A stretch of DNA of 6,642 nt from Verrucomicrobiales bacterium (GTDB lineage Bacteria; Verrucomicrobiota; Verrucomicrobiia; Limisphaerales; UBA1096): NCBI GenBank assembly GCA_028817635.1, contig JAPPPH010000454.1, positions 1-6,642 of the forward strand, in the 5' to 3' direction. Below the pieces are notes generated by a model. That model saw nothing but the letters and a program-made list of their open reading frames with translations. It did not search any database and was not told the origin of the DNA. Shown here in pieces: positions 6,017 through 6,642 of the stretch. The position numbers were made by a program, and so were the translations under genes. Within the stretch, counting starts at the first letter, position 1. Each line of letters begins with the position of its first letter.

Positions 6017-6642
6017 TCACTCCACCGGCCAAAGGCCGAGGGTTTTGTCGGCGAATTCCGTTTCGGTGCAATTCTCGGCGATGACTTGTTTTGGCTTGGG
6101 CAGGTTGAATGGCGGAAGCGTCAGGTTGATGGGGCGCCATTGACCGGTGACGATGTCGTCGTTGCGCGTTACCCCGGGGAAACTGGTCGTCAACAGCCAC
6201 TTGGCCCCAGAGCGGGCGATGTTGGCCAAAGCGGCCTGTGCGTCGTCGAAGGACAGATGCACGAGGCAGTCGCGGCAGAGGATCACATCAACGGCTGGCA
6301 GTGTGTCGTTGACGAGGTCGATTTTTTGGAACTCCACCCCATCGCTCGCGTACTTCGCCCGGTTGCGCTCGATCAGTTCACTGACCAGATCCCCACCGAT
6401 GTACTGCACGCCGCTCAAGTCGGTATGCTGCATCCAGTGGAAATCACCGCACGGCAGGTCGAGCAGCGACGACGCGCCCAACTCCACGAACAGTGCCGGC
6501 AACTCACGGCGGATCGGCTCGGTTTCCTCGAGCGTCGAGCCGGGGCCGGAGACCGACTCGGCCTCGTCCCAGTGGTTGGTCTCGTAAATATGCCTGAAGC
6601 GATCCTCGGCGGTGGCAAAGCGCTTGGCCAAGCGCCGAACGG
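6017..6642 (-). CDS. Class I SAM-dependent methyltransferase, N-terminus possibly beyond window
   Basis: A Rossmann-fold methyltransferase of a roughly 200-230-residue family; substrate unknown. Numbering from the TTG at 6631: motif I LLDLPCGDFHWM (56-67) for SAM binding, the acidic residue in YIGGDLV (77-83), FQKIDLV (101-107), VDVILCRDCLVHLSFDD (114-130), and a family C-terminus with TTSFPGV, NDDIVTGQWRPINLTLPPF and P-KQVIAE. It also has the N-terminal RFRHIYETNHW and SGPGSTLEET elements typical of this group, often found near sugar or capsule genes, though no such neighbour is visible here. No ATG occurs in the frame upstream of these elements: the only start codon is TTG at 6631, which sits inside a CTTGGCCAAG palindrome, and the frame stays open to the right edge. 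I therefore treat the 5' end as undetermined and probably outside the window. Confidence 0.85.
   Translation of the reverse strand, partial: VRRLAKRFATAEDRFRHIYETNHWDEAESVSGPGSTLEETEPIRRELPALFVELGASSLLDLPCGDFHWMQHTDLSGVQYIGGDLVSELIERNRAKYASDGVEFQKIDLVNDTLPAVDVILCRDCLVHLSFDDAQAALANIARSGAKWLLTTSFPGVTRNDDIVTGQWRPINLTLPPFNLPKPKQVIAENCTETEFADKTLGLWPVE
6620..6635. repeat. GCGCTTGGCCAAGCGC palindrome, 16 bp, at the methyltransferase N-terminus
   Basis: The same 16-bp perfect palindrome as at 2693-2708. It encodes RLAKR on the minus strand and contains the TTG at 6631 that is the only start codon visible for the methyltransferase. Confidence 0.85.

Overview
The window carries the signature of the Planctomycetota-Verrucomicrobiota (PVC) superphylum. 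A DUF1549/DUF1553 (PSCyt2/PSD1) protein is followed directly by a DUF1501 protein, a pairing typical of marine and soil Verrucomicrobiota and Planctomycetota. The species cannot be read from the sequence. There is no mobile element, CRISPR array, rRNA or tRNA that I can see.

Layout: positions 4510 to 1, minus strand, form one apparent operon. In transcription order it encodes a secreted DUF1549/DUF1553 protein, a Tat-type DUF1501 protein joined to it by an ATGA stop/start overlap, a DHDPS/NAL-family class I aldolase-fold enzyme, and the first 75 residues of a fourth gene that leaves the window at position 1. That last gene starts 8 nt after the aldolase stop and looks like the N-terminus of a bacterial eRF1-like (baeRF/Vms1-like) protein. 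Positions 4511-4679 are an AT-rich divergent promoter region. Positions 4680-5983, plus strand, hold a small four-helix membrane protein with a cysteine-rich N-terminus, a possible terminator, and a divergent prolipoprotein diacylglyceryl transferase (Lgt) family protein. From 6016 to the right edge, minus strand and convergent with Lgt, lies a class I SAM-dependent methyltransferase whose N-terminus may be cut by the window edge.

How the genes may work together: the first two operon products are predicted to be exported and belong to a system of unresolved function. The aldolase-family enzyme would act in the cytoplasm, possibly on a product of their action, but its substrate is not proven. 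The Lgt-like protein keeps the family scaffold but has replaced several residues essential in E. coli Lgt. Its neighbour has a lipobox-like N-terminus, which raises the possibility of an enzyme-substrate pair.

The most striking non-gene signal is a strongly over-represented palindrome. CTTGGCCAAG occurs seven times in 6.6 kb, where uniform base composition predicts about 0.006. It often extends to GCGCTTGGCCAAGCGC, and one site is two overlapping tandem units forming a 22-bp perfect palindrome. All copies lie inside minus-strand genes, mostly in the frame Leu-Ala-Lys(-Arg), with one in a different frame. This resembles a genome-wide iterated palindrome, like HIP1 of cyanobacteria, more than a protein motif.
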